24,084 nt of DNA from Apostichopus californicus (GCA_020650975.1 JAIPMN010009396.1:7567-31650); one strand, 5' to 3'; positions 1-13,400 are shown, numbered from the stretch's first letter. The notes: a model not told the origin generated them from the sequence alone. Numbers and translations: made by a program.

Positions 1-1345
1 CCCCCCCCCCCCTTGGCTACGCGCCTGAATATATGTGGATAGTTCGTAGTACATTATTTACCCCAGTAGATTATGTGAACTTTAGTGTAACAAATAAAAA
101 AAATAAAAAAATATATGTAGCTGGCAGCTGCACTGAGAGACAATACTGTCTTGTTTCTGAGTTAAGTTGTAGCCACTTTTCGTGTAAAAGAAGGAACGTA
201 CAGTTGCATATTTTGAGGCACTCTCACGAATTATTTCATCCATCTATATCGGAATTGTGAATCTTTTTCGTGCTTCAACAATTTTGTCTCAAGACCTTTA
301 CAAACTGTATTACTTATATCTTATTTTTGCGGTATACTATCAAAAAAAATATGAATAAGGGTTAAAACAAAATCACAGAGCAAAATCGAAAAATATATAA
401 GTATATACCTGTGGATATTAAAAGAAAAGTTTATCCTAAAATAGCATCGCAATTAAGGTTACCATATGTCATCCGATTGTCTCGTGAAAGTGACATGTAC
501 TTTACACACCAATTACTGGTGTAAGCGGGAAATAACTTTGTAAAGTTGAAGAAAATGCATTCCTGGAGGTACTTATGGAACACGAGTTGGGATTTGCGGA
601 GATTTGGAAGAAGTTTGACCATGAACGACCATTGAGCGACCATTCTTTGATTTTCTAGCATATAGCTCAGTGATTTCTAGGAAGCCAGTGGGCTAAGTTA
701 GCCTTGTACATGTGATTTATTAGGGCCATGGTTAAATTAAAACAACCTGGAAAAGTCAGTTTCGGAATTCAATCTCGATATTTCGACTCTAAATCTCAAA
801 CATTGTTTCGACTTTTAAATCTCGAAATTTCGAATTTTTAACTTGAAAAGTCGTAATTTCGACTTTAATTCTTGAACAGATTATAATTCGACTTTTTTGT
901 AGGGTGGGGGGGGGGGGGATTATCAGTCGAAGTTTCGAGTTTTTTAAGGTCGCAATAACGAGTATTTTAAAGTTGAAATTTCGAGATGTTTTGACTTATA
1001 GATGAATTTTGAGGGTTGTATTTTGACCATTTCCCTAATAAACAACCACATGCCTATACTTATGTAAATGCATAGTTTACTCATCAAAAGATGATGAATA
1101 CAGACTATATGCAGCCTTGAATTCGCAAAAAATTGTCTATTTAGACTGAAGTGAAATGAAAATTCAAGAATTGTTGATTTTCTGATTGAAAGATTTTACA
1201 CGTCAATGTTTTTCTTTCATATAATTAGTTGTCAGTAAAAGGTTTTTTTGTTTCTTCCCCAATGATTGAAATCGATACAATGTTAATTGTTATGTTAGTC
1301 TCCATTGCAAATGGCAACTGTTAGACCGTACCAATTTTTCCGCAG
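1..1345. other. Upstream intron (presumed), no exon seen
   Basis: The first exon visible (1346) starts in the middle of a MAM domain, so this stretch is most likely intron. I looked for the missing MAM N-terminal exon (a C-x-F-E start and a following D-W) and did not find it here. The stretch opens with a 12-base C run, has an A-rich patch near 97-117, and holds a MITE-like inverted-repeat element at 723-1035. Short open frames at 33-260 (plus) and 431-661 (minus) show no domain and look random. Confidence 0.6.
723..1035. mobile_element. MITE-like inverted-repeat element, 313 bp, TA target site
   Basis: The left end starts GGGCCATGGTTAAATT and the right end, read in reverse complement, starts GGGAAATGGTCAAAAT; both then continue into an ACAACC block. 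Both ends are flanked by TA. The interior holds degenerate repeats of a near-palindromic 'tctcgaaatttcga' motif at about 770-895, and inverted versions at about 925-1000, either side of a 13-base G run at 906-918. It has no coding capacity. The TA duplication would suit a Tc1/mariner-type non-autonomous element, but because the flanks are symmetric (TTA/TAA) the exact boundary is uncertain. Confidence 0.55.
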
Positions 1346-1437
1346 GTTATTTTCTCTTTCTTGACATTTCTTCCTACATTGGACGAGCCCAACTAGTCAG
1401 CCCAGTTGTGGATGTTCAGGCCAGTTCTGATTGTCAG
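1346..1437 (+). CDS. Exon: MAM1, first visible part
   Basis: The exon follows a 'tttttccgcag' acceptor and ends at a 'gtttgt' donor; 92 bases, entering in phase 1 and leaving in phase 0. It encodes (G)YFLFLDIS...SPVVDV...SSDCQ, the stretch of a MAM domain after the D-H-T region, ending with the third conserved cysteine. The beginning of this domain (first two cysteines and the first tryptophan region) must be in an exon upstream of the window. MAM3 has an intron at the same place, right after the cysteine. Confidence 0.88.
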
Positions 1438-4400
1438 GTTTGTTGACATGCAGGTTGAGCTGCTTTTAGCCAGTTTCTCACTTTAGTTAAAATTATGTTG
1501 GGCAAGTTTTGCAAAGGTGAACTGCTCTCGGAATTCTTTGAAGTTGTGTATTGTATGTAGCCGTCCTAGACCGATTCCGTTACCCAAAGTTTGTGAAAGC
1601 CTTCTCCGCCTGGCCTAAGCGATGAGTATACCTCCGACCGTTCGAGTTAGCCTAGGACAATGTTACAGTAAGCAAGGTCCTAACTATGTAAAATATGAGC
1701 TCAATTTCGAAAATCTCTTGCGCTATAGAAAACAAATGTTAACTTAGTTTTGTTTTGTTGATTTCTTGTGCCATCTTGTCTGTGGCGGAAACTACCGTTT
1801 TTGTATGCTGGACACTAACATTGGCAGAATCTGTACCTAACAATTAAGTAACATGACTTCTAATCTAAGTTCTACTTTAATTTCTATCTAAGTTCTACTT
1901 CTGAGTACTTCTAAGTTCTAGGCTATGCCTACAACTCCCAATTCTACACTAGCCTTACTATGCTTTAGCATATAGATGGCTAGCCTAGACCCCAGGCTAG
2001 GTTACAGCCAGTATGCCTAGTACTGTAGGCTATAGAACAATTCATGATGGGTCATTGGGTATAGGCCTAACCTAATACAGTTTTCTAAGTCGGTAGGCAT
2101 AATGAGCAATTGGCGCCTTCTTGTGTTGGGAGAAGAATAATTTTGATAAACTCTAGGCCTAGTGTAGGCATTGTCCTACATCTTACAAGTTGCCACACAT
2201 GTACAAATGTTTTCCACCAACAGTTTCATTGTGACATAAGCCCCCATTTTTCCATTCAGCCTAGGTTAGATATATTGTGACCTTTACTGTTATTCTGATT
2301 TTGTGACTCGGCATACATTTAGCTCTTTTATTTCATCAATGATTATGGGAGTCATGAGCAAATTTTAAGACCAATGAGCAATCATAGGCCCACATTTTGC
2401 ATTCAGAATTTTGAAGGAAAGTGATGGCCTACATGAAAACTTGTTTGCATAGTGGTAGATCATTTTGAGTTGACATAAACAGTGATATGTTATTTACTGA
2501 ATACAAAATCAGGCATATAATTTATCCAGTTTTGCATAGCATAATGGTCATACCAATTTAGTGTGAAGATGTAGGCTATTGGCTCACAAAAGGCTACAGT
2601 AGCACATTCCTACACAGTTTTTGCTCCAGTCTCATGGTGCAATGCGCAATGCGCATTTTACACAAATGTTTTTTCCTATTAAAATATGCTTAATGCCATC
2701 TTGGAAATGTCAACATTTAACTGAAAACATACACATTTTAAGATTTCCAAACTCAAAGGCTCAAGCTTTTACATATATGGCAAGATTAAGGAATTACTCT
2801 TTCCTGATAAACCTGTAGGTTAAAGATAACATAATGCAATAGGTGAAAAGCTATTGAAAATCTTAATGTGTTATTAATAATAGTAGCTGTCCTTATAGCT
2901 ATAACATGAAATGTTTTGATTCTTTTCATAATGATGATGATGTAATAACCAACCTTTAAACTGTTAATTCATAATTCAGTGTGATAACTTCATCAGGGTG
3001 GTACTGTTTCATTTGCAGTTACGGTTTTACTATCACATGTATGGTGATGATGTGGATATCCTGAGTGTATACCTTCGACCTTACCGGGACACGGTCAGTG
3101 AGGACTTGACCCTTTGGCAATGGTCAGGAAATGAAGGCAACTATTGGAAGAGGCAAGCTGTGTCAATTCCTCTAATCTCTACATACCAGGTAAGAGAACT
3201 ATTACATATATGAGATCATCTGTTATGAAGTCTAACATTTGACATTGTTATGAATATTTATTGTGATGTTAATTTGGTCATTAGAAAGTGACTTGAATAT
3301 TCATAAATGGAAAGTTACCATTGCTTCCTGGGTACTATATGACAAGCATATTGTTTTTAGTCCTGCTGTTAGAAGGATGCTACAGGACTGGGATTAAGAG
3401 TGGATCAGGTGGTTCGGTTTTAATGCCCAGGCTCTCTCTCTTGGGTGACTTTTCTTAGTAAGTACTATAGCCATTGTCCAAGAGTGCTGAAGTTTTTATG
3501 CTATATTAATAATCAGTAACTTTTCATCTAGCTACATAAAGATATCCATGTATTTGCTTCAAAATCCACTCAACTCTAATGAATTAGTTCATTGCTAGTG
3601 GGCGAACCTGGAGGAACTTTAACTAGAAATGCGACACAGACCAGACTGCGAAGTGCCACAGGTAGTCGGTCCCTTAACTAGACTTAGGCTTAAGACCTAT
3701 CAAAATTTGCTGTAAGACTTTGCATTATGGTAACTATTAACTTGTAATAATTGTTATTAACTTCTTGTAAAAGGCTTGCATTTGTAAGTGCAGTAACTTA
3801 ATAAGTCTAAAAATCAGTTAACTGTTAAATATGTTTTAGAGTGAAATAGCAATGGCTTTTAAAAAAAGCATTTTGTTCAAAACTTTGCAACATTCTAGTG
3901 CTTCCCTACATAGCCATTGATGGAAAGATAAAGTATCTGAAAACCTTCTCATTAATTGATCAATCAGCTACATATGTATTTTAGCAATGATATAGTCTAG
4001 TAAGACTTCTACAAAGTAATGATTCCTTGATATTCATTTTTTTATTCTGTTTTGGATAACAGTATGTGCAGATTGTTATCGAGGGTGTGGCCGGGGATGG
4101 ATTTTTCGGTGATATGGCAATTGACGATGTGTCCCTCAGTCCTGGGTGTCAGTTCACTAGTGGTAAGTATTGGTTTTTCTCTCTCCTCAAAAATATATCT
4201 CTCAAATCCTGCAAAGAATTCAGTGTAAATCTGTTAGAATTTTATTGCAGAATCAACATATGCATGTAAGGTTCACCTCGTTTCATTTTGTAAATAGCTC
4301 TTCACGGGTAACTGAGATATAGGCAATATTTCTCACACATTGTTAATTCTGTAAAACCCAGCATTCTTTCATGTTTTTGATTATTAGATTGATGCAGCTT

Positions 4401-7400
4401 TTTTATACTCTCATCCTATTTTTGCTTTGATTTCTCAGCTAGCTTACCAACCCAAACACCATCTATCATCTCCACGACTACACGCAAGACTACGACTCTG
4501 CACCCCTCGTGCAAGGAAGGGGCTGAGTTCTATTGCGCCACGGAGGAGAGATGCATCGACGTCAAACTAGTCTGCGATTTTAAGATGGATTGTCTGGGAG
4601 GAAGTGATGAAAGTACTTGTAGTAAGAACCAATCAAATTATTTGACAAAAATCTATAAATTAAATTCTCCCCCCCCCCCCATCACTCCTCTTCTCATAGC
4701 TCTCTTCCACCCTTTTTTCTCCACACCTTTCTGTCTTTGTCCTTCTCCAGTTTATTCCCTACCCCCTTCCCTTATAATCCTCTCTTTGTCCCTCCACTGT
4801 TTATCTCCTACCTCTCCTCTTTCCCTGTTGGTTTCTTTCTTTCTTCTCTCCATCCCTCGTCTACTAATCCCCTTACATCTATCTCTTTGTGTTCACCATG
4901 CTCATTAACCTGTCTGTATTCTGTGCATGTTTTTGTCCCTACTGTTACTTGTCATTTAGCCTTTGAAGAAGATCCTGCTAGGATCGAAACGTCAGGCCAA
5001 CTTACTTTTACACTAAAAACTATATTAAAATATAAATCAGAGATTTGATTGTACTTTCTCTCCTCACCCATAAGCAAATGAAAGAATCACCCAAGTCATT
5101 GTTATGAACACTTCAAAGTTACTGACTAAGGCAATAATTTAATGTTCAATATGGCATTTTTTTCTATGTGGCATCTATTTTGACTATTTTAGTTTCCAAA
5201 ATGTACATTCTGTCTATTTAATTTCTTTCTTGACAATAAAGTGATGAATTATGGAAAAATGTATTAAACTGATATCCAATTATGGCCAATTTTCATTTGT
5301 ACTTATGCTTGAAAAAATCATTAAGCAGGCATACTGTATGATCTTATGCTTAATATATGATCAGTCATCTTCTGTTGGTCATCAAACTATACATTTGCCA
5401 TCATTTTGTTATTTTCATCCTAAAGCACACCTTTATTGGAGAAACATGCCTTTCCTTAAATTTCCTTTACACAGCCAAGACTTTCTGTAACTTTGAGAGT
5501 GACACGTGCAACTTGGAGACATCTGAAGCCCAATCTCCATCAGTCATGGACGATGATGATATTAACATCCTGCCTCTCTTCCAGTGGTTGAGAGAGCAGG
5601 CTAATGACCCCAACGCAGGCGACTTTGGACCCGGAGTGGACCACACATTAGGGACAGACTTGGGTAAGTTTGAAGGATTTCTGTTGTTAGTTTGTTGTTA
5701 GCATTCAGGGGCTTCTGCACAAAGTTTCAATAAACATCCAAATTTTTATATATATATTTATATATCTGGTGTCATGAAGCTTTCAGAGTAATGTATGGGG
5801 CATCACGATACTTATCTTGACAAGCAAGAACACATATTCTAGGCTCATATGTGCCGTCCTTTCTGTGTTTCGTTCAGCAACAGTAATCACAATAAGAAGA
5901 CCAAAAAACTAATAATATCAAACAAGAGAGTGTATGTCCATTGATTCAGTTTCTCTCTATTTTAGCATCATGAACCACACTGACAGACACATTTTACGAT
6001 GATACATATAAAGGAAGAAGATATTCTATGCTGCTTTCAGGCAGCAATCTTGATATCTGTCAGTGCAATGAATCATAGTCAGGCATACATTAATCAACCT
6101 GTTATGTAATGTAAATATATTCTTAAAAGGCGCATTACATATTGTAAAAACATCTCAACAACATATAAATTGCATGCAATGAAATAAAATGATAAAATTC
6201 AGTAAAAAATTAGAAAAGTTAAACTCTCTGATACAAGAATAAGAATACTATGTAAAATATTAATACATAAACAATTCTGATTAAAAATACTCTACAAAGA
6301 GATGAGTCTTCAGTTTAGATTTAAAAAGATAAAAATCGTCCACTGAGGTAAGTAAATGTGGAAGCTTATTCCATAGGCGTGATGCACAGGTCATAAAAGC
6401 ACGCTCACCATAGAAATTATTACCTGTATCCAATTAAGAATGCATTCTGTAATTGTAACACACATAGTCATTTGGGAATTACGTCAAAAGCATGATTAGG
6501 GGATCACATTTCACAAGCATCGTCAACTGTTGTTTAGATTATATGTCATGCAGGACATGTGCCACTTAATATAAATTCAACACAATTTCTGTTAATCCCA
6601 TTGAAAGTTTCCACATGTTAAAAGGCTATGTACTAAATTTCATATAAGTAATGATTACTTTGTAAAAACACATGATTGAAAAGTTTACTATGTAAAAGTT
6701 TATTTCTATTTTTGAAAATCTTTCTCCAGGTTGGTATCTTCTTGGCTATTCTTTATAAAAATAAATTAGTCCATCTATAAATTAGTACATCCATAAATTA
6801 GTCCATCTATACCAGATTTCTTGAAAGTACATGGTGCAGCGTCGTTTACAAAGTCAACACATACAGGGATGTGCTCAAGAAAATTTGAGTGTTGAGCGGA
6901 TTTGTGGGGTAGTGTGATCCACATCCCGGGGGAGGGGTCTAAGGGGTGGGGGATACCCCTTCTCTTTGGAAAGGGTTTGCAAATGGAAGTTTGCGTAGAT
7001 GGCAAATGGTGCTATCTTTTCTCCTATTCTGGAGCTAACTTTTGTGCCAAGTATTCACCCATATTTTGGTAATGGTAAAATTTGTTAAATTAATCATAAA
7101 AGGTGTCGGGACGGAAATGTCTAAATACTGTTTGTGCTGGGGGACATTCATAACTGCCGCGTGCAGCCGCCCGGCGTAAGCACATTCCTGCACATATTCA
7201 GGGTACGCCCATGTAGAGTTTCCACGTGTATATGACCACCAAGTAATCTGTGATATTAGTATTATAATATTGTACAAACGCATGGTTTAAAGTTTACTCT
7301 TTTGCTCTGTTTGCTCTTTGAAATTCTTTCTCCAGGTTGGTATCTTCATGTCGACAGTTCCCCCGGAGAATTTGGAAACATAGCAAGGGTGCACACACCT

Positions 7401-10400
7401 ACTATATCACAGACTGGACCTGGCTGCTACATGCAGTTTTACTATCACATGTACGGTCCCGATCAGGACTCTCTTCAAGTCTACTCGGAGGTCGACGGCG
7501 AACAGAAGATATTGTGGTACAGAGTCGGTGGGACGAGCACGAACAAATGGAAAACGGAGGTCATCAACATTGGAGTGATGGAGAATTTTAAGGTGAAAGC
7601 AGTTATTATGACCATGCAGTGTACATTCCTGGTTTATCAACTGACAGATCTTTCTATTCCTTCATTCCTCCACCCACTGCTAACCCATTACTTTATTTAA
7701 CAATTAGTTGATTTTATCAGAGGCCTTTACAGGGTTTAGGTGAGAATTCAAAGAAAAGCCTTCATAAAAGGTGTTATTTCCTTATGTCATGACTTAATTT
7801 TATTACATTCTTAAAACTAGGATACGATAGTATTTGTGCTTTATGCTAATTGTTATTTGCTAGTATGACTTTATTATGTGTGTATTAAGTATAGTGCATA
7901 CATGCTGTACATAGTGAGGCATTTAAAACATTTCAAGTAATCTATTTTACTAGTTGAAACCACCATCTTGGTACACATCTGTTTTGGACTATATGCATTT
8001 TAGTATTTAGTATCTTTTAGTACGGGTGTGTTTTATATTGTTGCTTTTGCCTTTTACATTTTTTGCCTTATTGGTTCTATATATTTAATAGTTTGGTTTT
8101 TGTTACTATTTGTTTTTCGATTTTACATTTGTAAAGCGCTTTGAGCAGCTTTGCTGATTATGCGCTATATAAATATTACTTATTATTGTGATTATCTTAC
8201 TGTACTGTAATTCCTTCTGCAATTGATCAAATGTTTTTTATTTTTGTCTCATCTTGACCATGCAATTGAATTGTTTAGATGGGAATCCGGGCCGTGAGAG
8301 GCATATCATTCCGGGGCGATGTGTCTGTCGATGACATCGCCTTTGTAGACTGCGCTCCACCAGGTGAGACCATCAGTTTATCACAAACTAGAGACAATTC
8401 TGAACAGGTTATCTTCTCATCACTGCGTAGGAATAATGAAGTGTAAATCCCTTGCCAAAGAAGATCAGTTTTAATCATTCTCTGATACATGTTAAGATAT
8501 GAGTGTATTTTATTGCATAGAATTATGCCATTAAATGTGATATTTTATTCATTAATGTGATTTGATTTAATTTCAACTGATTCCTTATGTTTTCAAAATA
8601 TATGTGAAATGTGACATTTTTCTCAAAGGTGGAATTGGGAGACGACAATACGTACTCCATTAGAAAGAAACCTACCATTATAAAAACTACTGAGTTTTTA
8701 AGAACAATATAAAATATTTTGTGATGTGTGTAATTAGTTAGATGCCTTACTTACATATGGGATGACCCTTGTACCTTATCCAACCATCCAATCTTTTTTT
8801 TTCAATATTCATCTCACCACCTAATGTGAGTTTTCGTAATGGTATTCAAGAACATAGAGATCGTGTAAGTTTGATTGATTGAAAGCTCGTTGTTATAAAG
8901 GTACCCGGTGGATGAGGTCAAGGAATTTAGAAATACAGGTAGAAACGGCTTTTAATACTCTATGACGTGATAAGGTGAAATAAATTCAAATGAAACTTGC
9001 TTTAATTCATTATGACTTGATTACTACAAGAATATGCTAATTCTATGTGACTGTACCTAAATTAAATCATAGATCTCCCCCACCCCATTCTCCCTTGCAA
9101 GTGCATGACCATAAGGAATATGTCCATTCATGATATCAAATTCATATCATGCATATGTCTTCACCTTGGCAGTCTTAACTGGAGAACCTTGCAAATTGAA
9201 CGAGTTCACCTGCAATTCAGGGTATTGCATCCCGATGGACAAAGTCTGCAACTATGGCAACGACTGTGGAGACAACTCAGATGAAGCTAATTGTGGTATG
9301 TTTGGAAACATTTCAAGCCTTAATTTTACTTGTCCCCATTTTGAGATGGTTTTGTGGACTTTTCACCAATATTTGCAAGAATCGTAACCTCAAGAAGGAG
9401 GAGCAGCAAAAGCAAATTGCCTACTTAACAGTATAAAAGATTCATTGAGCTCCTTACAGCTGTCGTGAATAAGAGGGGGCATATGTCTATTAAAAAGAGT
9501 TGCTTAATTACCGACATATATTTGGTGCCTGGATAGGGTTTGTTTTGTAGTAGGGGACATTTGTAAATATATAAGTAATCAAACAGCTACTGCTGCTTAT
9601 CTGTTATCCCCTTTTACACCACCATCGTTCCTTATGATTCTGGTTTCCGCCATTCCCCCTACCCTCATAGCGTACTTTCCTGCCCTATATTATTAATGGG
9701 GCACATATCCAACCCAACCATACACGCCGAGGCAGTCAGGTCCAAACATATTAGATACACCGTCTGCACAATTTTCCACCCCGCCCCGTCAGGCCTAGCT
9801 AACTTGATCCGCCCTTTACCTTCACGATTTCACATTCCGTTTGGCCTTTGTGAACTTTCCACTACAAAGCATCTAGATCCTGAGAGGTCAGTTAGTTGCA
9901 CAATTAAGCTTCACAATTTATTTACACTTCATAGATTCCACACAATAGATCTAAGCAGATGTAGCTGGAGATTTGATCTTGTGGTCAGCAGGAACACAAA
10001 TCATGTTATTTTTAACCGATGGTCAGCTGCCAGAGTGGGGGATAAGAGGGAGATATTGATGTCACCTAGCTTTTCTAACTTATTGCCCTAGAGTTCCTAG
10101 AGACCAAAATTGGCTATTCTTCCCTGCCCTACCCTTTTCCTTCATCAGCTCACATTCACTGATAATATTCAAAACTATAAATGTCCAATTCTGCATAAGA
10201 TCATTTTCTTCTTTGCAGTAAATGAAATTTCCATTTAAACTTTCTGAAATACACTTTTGTCTCCTGTTGTTAATTTTCCCAGCAAGCTACCCTGCTAGAT
10301 GTAACTTTGAGTTAGATACCTGTGATTGGGTACAGAGCGCTATGGATGAGTTTGATTGGACACTCAGATCTGGTCTCTCAGCCAATCCTGGGACTGGACC

Positions 10401-13400
10401 AGTCAGCGACCACACACAGGATTCTTCCGCAGGTACGAAATTTGTCTTTTTTTGTTATGCTGCCAGTTCATAGCACATCTCAGAATTGTAAGTCATAGAA
10501 ATCATATATATTAGACTTACACCAAATTCAGTGATTTTTGACAGAAGAATAGCTGTTTGTGACAATGGAAGGTATGAAGCAGTTTATTGTTAAATCATGC
10601 CGGCTCCTGTTTGGTCACTCAACAGTTATTCATTATTTTAAATCAAAATAGGCAATGTATGTATTGGTGTTCTTCCCAACACCAAAGTTTTCTTATGCAA
10701 GTTTTTTTTATGTATCGACCTCTTGTTATGACTTTACTAGGTAACTTATGAACAGAAGTTATCAAAACATTTTTAATGAATTGTTGTTGAGGGTATATTG
10801 GTTGGGAAGAGGGGGGTTGGGGTTGGGGAGGGTTTAGAAAAGTTTGAATATAAAGCATGCCCTCTTGAATTTACTTCCATCAGAATCTTTCCCTCTTTAA
10901 ACTTTCATCCAGGTTTCATGATTACCATAAACTCCTACAAATGTACCTGTTTTTGTTTTGTTTTTGTGGTTCTACCAGGTCATTATCTGTACACAGAAGT
11001 GTTTCCACCTCGTAAAGCTGGAGACAGGGCGAGCATCGTCAGCCCTACTGTGTCTGCAGCTTCATCAGATTGCAAGGTGGGTTCTAACGGTACCTATAAG
11101 AATATAATTCATTCATAAAATTTATATAATGAAAATATCATACATATGAAATTGATAGTGCTAGTGTGAATTATGGGTTTCCATTTGAAATAAGATCATT
11201 TTCATATGTGCAGATTGTTTGTGTTTGTTGTCATTTTAACATAATACTTTGCGCTCACCGAGACTGAGTTCCTTGGCCAGACCAGTAATGAATATCCTCA
11301 GAGTTGCTGCAAGGTCCCTAACTTTCATGGAGTAGTTTCATCGTGCCCTAGTTTTCAGACCCTCAGAAATGATTATGTCTTCTTCTTTCCTTCCCATTAA
11401 CAATGACAGTTGAGATTCTGGTACCACATGGATGGTGATGACATTGGTTCCCTGCAGGCCTTCATGGTGACCTCATTCCTGTCTTATCTATCCTCCTATA
11501 AGATGTTGGTGGACGTCCTCAACGGGGAGCAAGGAGACTGGTGGCAGCTAAGGGAAGTCACTCTGCCTAATTCTGCCAGTAACTATGCCGTAAGTTATAA
11601 AAGCCAAGCTCTCTTCTGGTCTTTTAGATGTTTCTGCTAGTAACTATGCTGTAAGTTATAAAGGCCAAGTATTCTTTTGGTCTTTTTATCTTTCTGCCAG
11701 TAACTATGCCGTAAGTTATAAAAGTCAAGCATCTTCTGGTCTTTTTGATGTTTCTTTCACATGTGGCAACTGACCACAATTTTTATTTCAATTAAGATAA
11801 AGCACAGTTATTTCTTTAGCAATATTTGGCTTTATAAAATAAGTTATCATGAATTGCGCTTCTATATTTGCAGTAACAATACTGTTGGAAGAAATGCAGG
11901 CTGCAGATTTACCAGACCGAGTAAAAATGTTTCGATACGTCATGATATTTGTATTTGGTAAAATAATTTGGAAGAGGCTTAATATATTGTAATGTTTGGC
12001 AAAAGGGATGTCAAAGTATAGTAAATGTCTATTGAGATATTTTGATAACTTTAATTTTATCAAAGAGCTGAATAATTTTAAAAGTTGTCCTCACATATTT
12101 GAAAGTTAATACAGGTGTGTTAAATTTGTCATGCTAAAAATTTTGTCTTTGCTAAAATTATTTTAGACTCTGGAACACACAAATTATTTCTTAGAAACTA
12201 TGAAATTCAGTCTGGATATTATGAAGAATATCCTGTTTATGTTTTGTCAGATGTAGGATTATTTTCCTTTGTTTCTAGTGAGGGTGCAGAGGGAATGGAA
12301 GGCAATTAAATAATTAACCCTTTCTTATTTTCTGACCGATTTCAAGAATTTTGCAGTGCAGGTTTATTTTTAAAATATTTTACACTCATCAACTTGTTCT
12401 TGTGTTATCATCTACATGTGGCAATGCTGTTCCACCCAAGAGAATGCTAGTTAACTTGGATTTAGATTATGAAGGCATGTATGCTGCTTGCTTTAAATAG
12501 CTTTACATGTAACATAAACTACAATGCAATAATGTAAGGACATATTAACACCTCATCGCCATAGAAGTATACACTTATAGCTTGCCAAAAGTACAAAAAT
12601 CCAGTAATCCTCTGTTGGTATGCACCATTGAAGAGAGACAGTATATTTTGGATTTTTGTATAACCTCATTTTTGAGCGGGTAAAGATTGATGGTGTCAGA
12701 CCAGACGTGGAGAATTAGCTAATTAATCTAGTATTTTGTTTGGTTTTGTTAAAAAAAAAAACAGATCATTCTAGAATTGTGTTTGGTATTGTCATTACAA
12801 AAAAGATAATTCTAGAAAGCTTGGTGGTGTGAGACCAGACGTGGAGATTTGGGTAATTAAACTCGAATTGTGTTTGGTATTGTTATAAGAAAACAGATAA
12901 TTATAGAACTGTGTTTGGTAATGTTATAACAAACCAGATAGTTCTAGAAATACTGGTGGTGGGAACCAGACCCTAAGAATGTGGATGATTGATGTAGAAC
13001 TGTGTTTGGCATTGTTATAACAAAACGGATAATTCTAGAATTGTGTTTGGTATTGTTACAACAAAACAGATAATTCTAGAATTGTGTTTGGTATATTTAT
13101 AACAAAACAGATAATTCTAGAATTGTTTTTGGTATTGTTTTAACAAAACAGATAATTCTAGAATTGTGTATTGTTGTAACAAAACAGATAATTCTAGAAT
13201 TGTGTTTGGTATTGTTATAACAAAACAGATAATTCTAGACTTGTGTTTGGTATTGTTATAGCAAATCAGATAATTCTAGACTAGTGTTTGGTATTGTTAT
13301 ACCACCACAGATAATTCTAGACTTGTGTTTGGTATTGTTATAACAAAACAGATAATTCTAGAATTGTGTTTGGTATTGTTATAACAAACAGATAATTCTA

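Larger units (their letters stand above)
4622..5474 (+). other. Intron with pyrimidine-rich tract and retroelement-like motif
   Basis: After an exact C run (about 4669-4680) the coding strand is strongly C/T-rich to about 4910. Its open frames (107 and 103 residues of Pro/Ser/Leu) are a composition artefact. A hairpin motif with GAAAC lies at 4959-4998. The remaining AT-rich part shows nothing I recognise. Confidence 0.7.
5664..7335 (+). other. Intron within MAM2 (1672 bp) with an upstream copy of its own acceptor
   Basis: The intron contains a duplicated acceptor and exon start at 6711-6741, three copies of a 16-base unit at 6765-6810, and a strict G-quadruplex motif at 6928-6952. The stretch near 6300-6420 ('gagatgagtcttcag', 'ccataggcg') looks to me like a dispersed repeat common in marine animals, but I cannot name the family. 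Minus-strand open frames at 6775-7005 and 7035-7283 show no domains. Confidence 0.65.

Noticed and set aside
4585..5048. Two open frames of 107 and 103 residues rich in Pro, Ser, Leu
   Set aside because: They come from a C/T-rich intron tract and start inside or after the LDLa1 exon; composition artefact.
9696..10091. 131-residue open frame in the intron between LDLa2 and MAM3
   Set aside because: No recognisable domain, no splice or phase fit to the neighbouring exons, and no cysteine pattern; most likely a chance frame in less AT-rich sequence.
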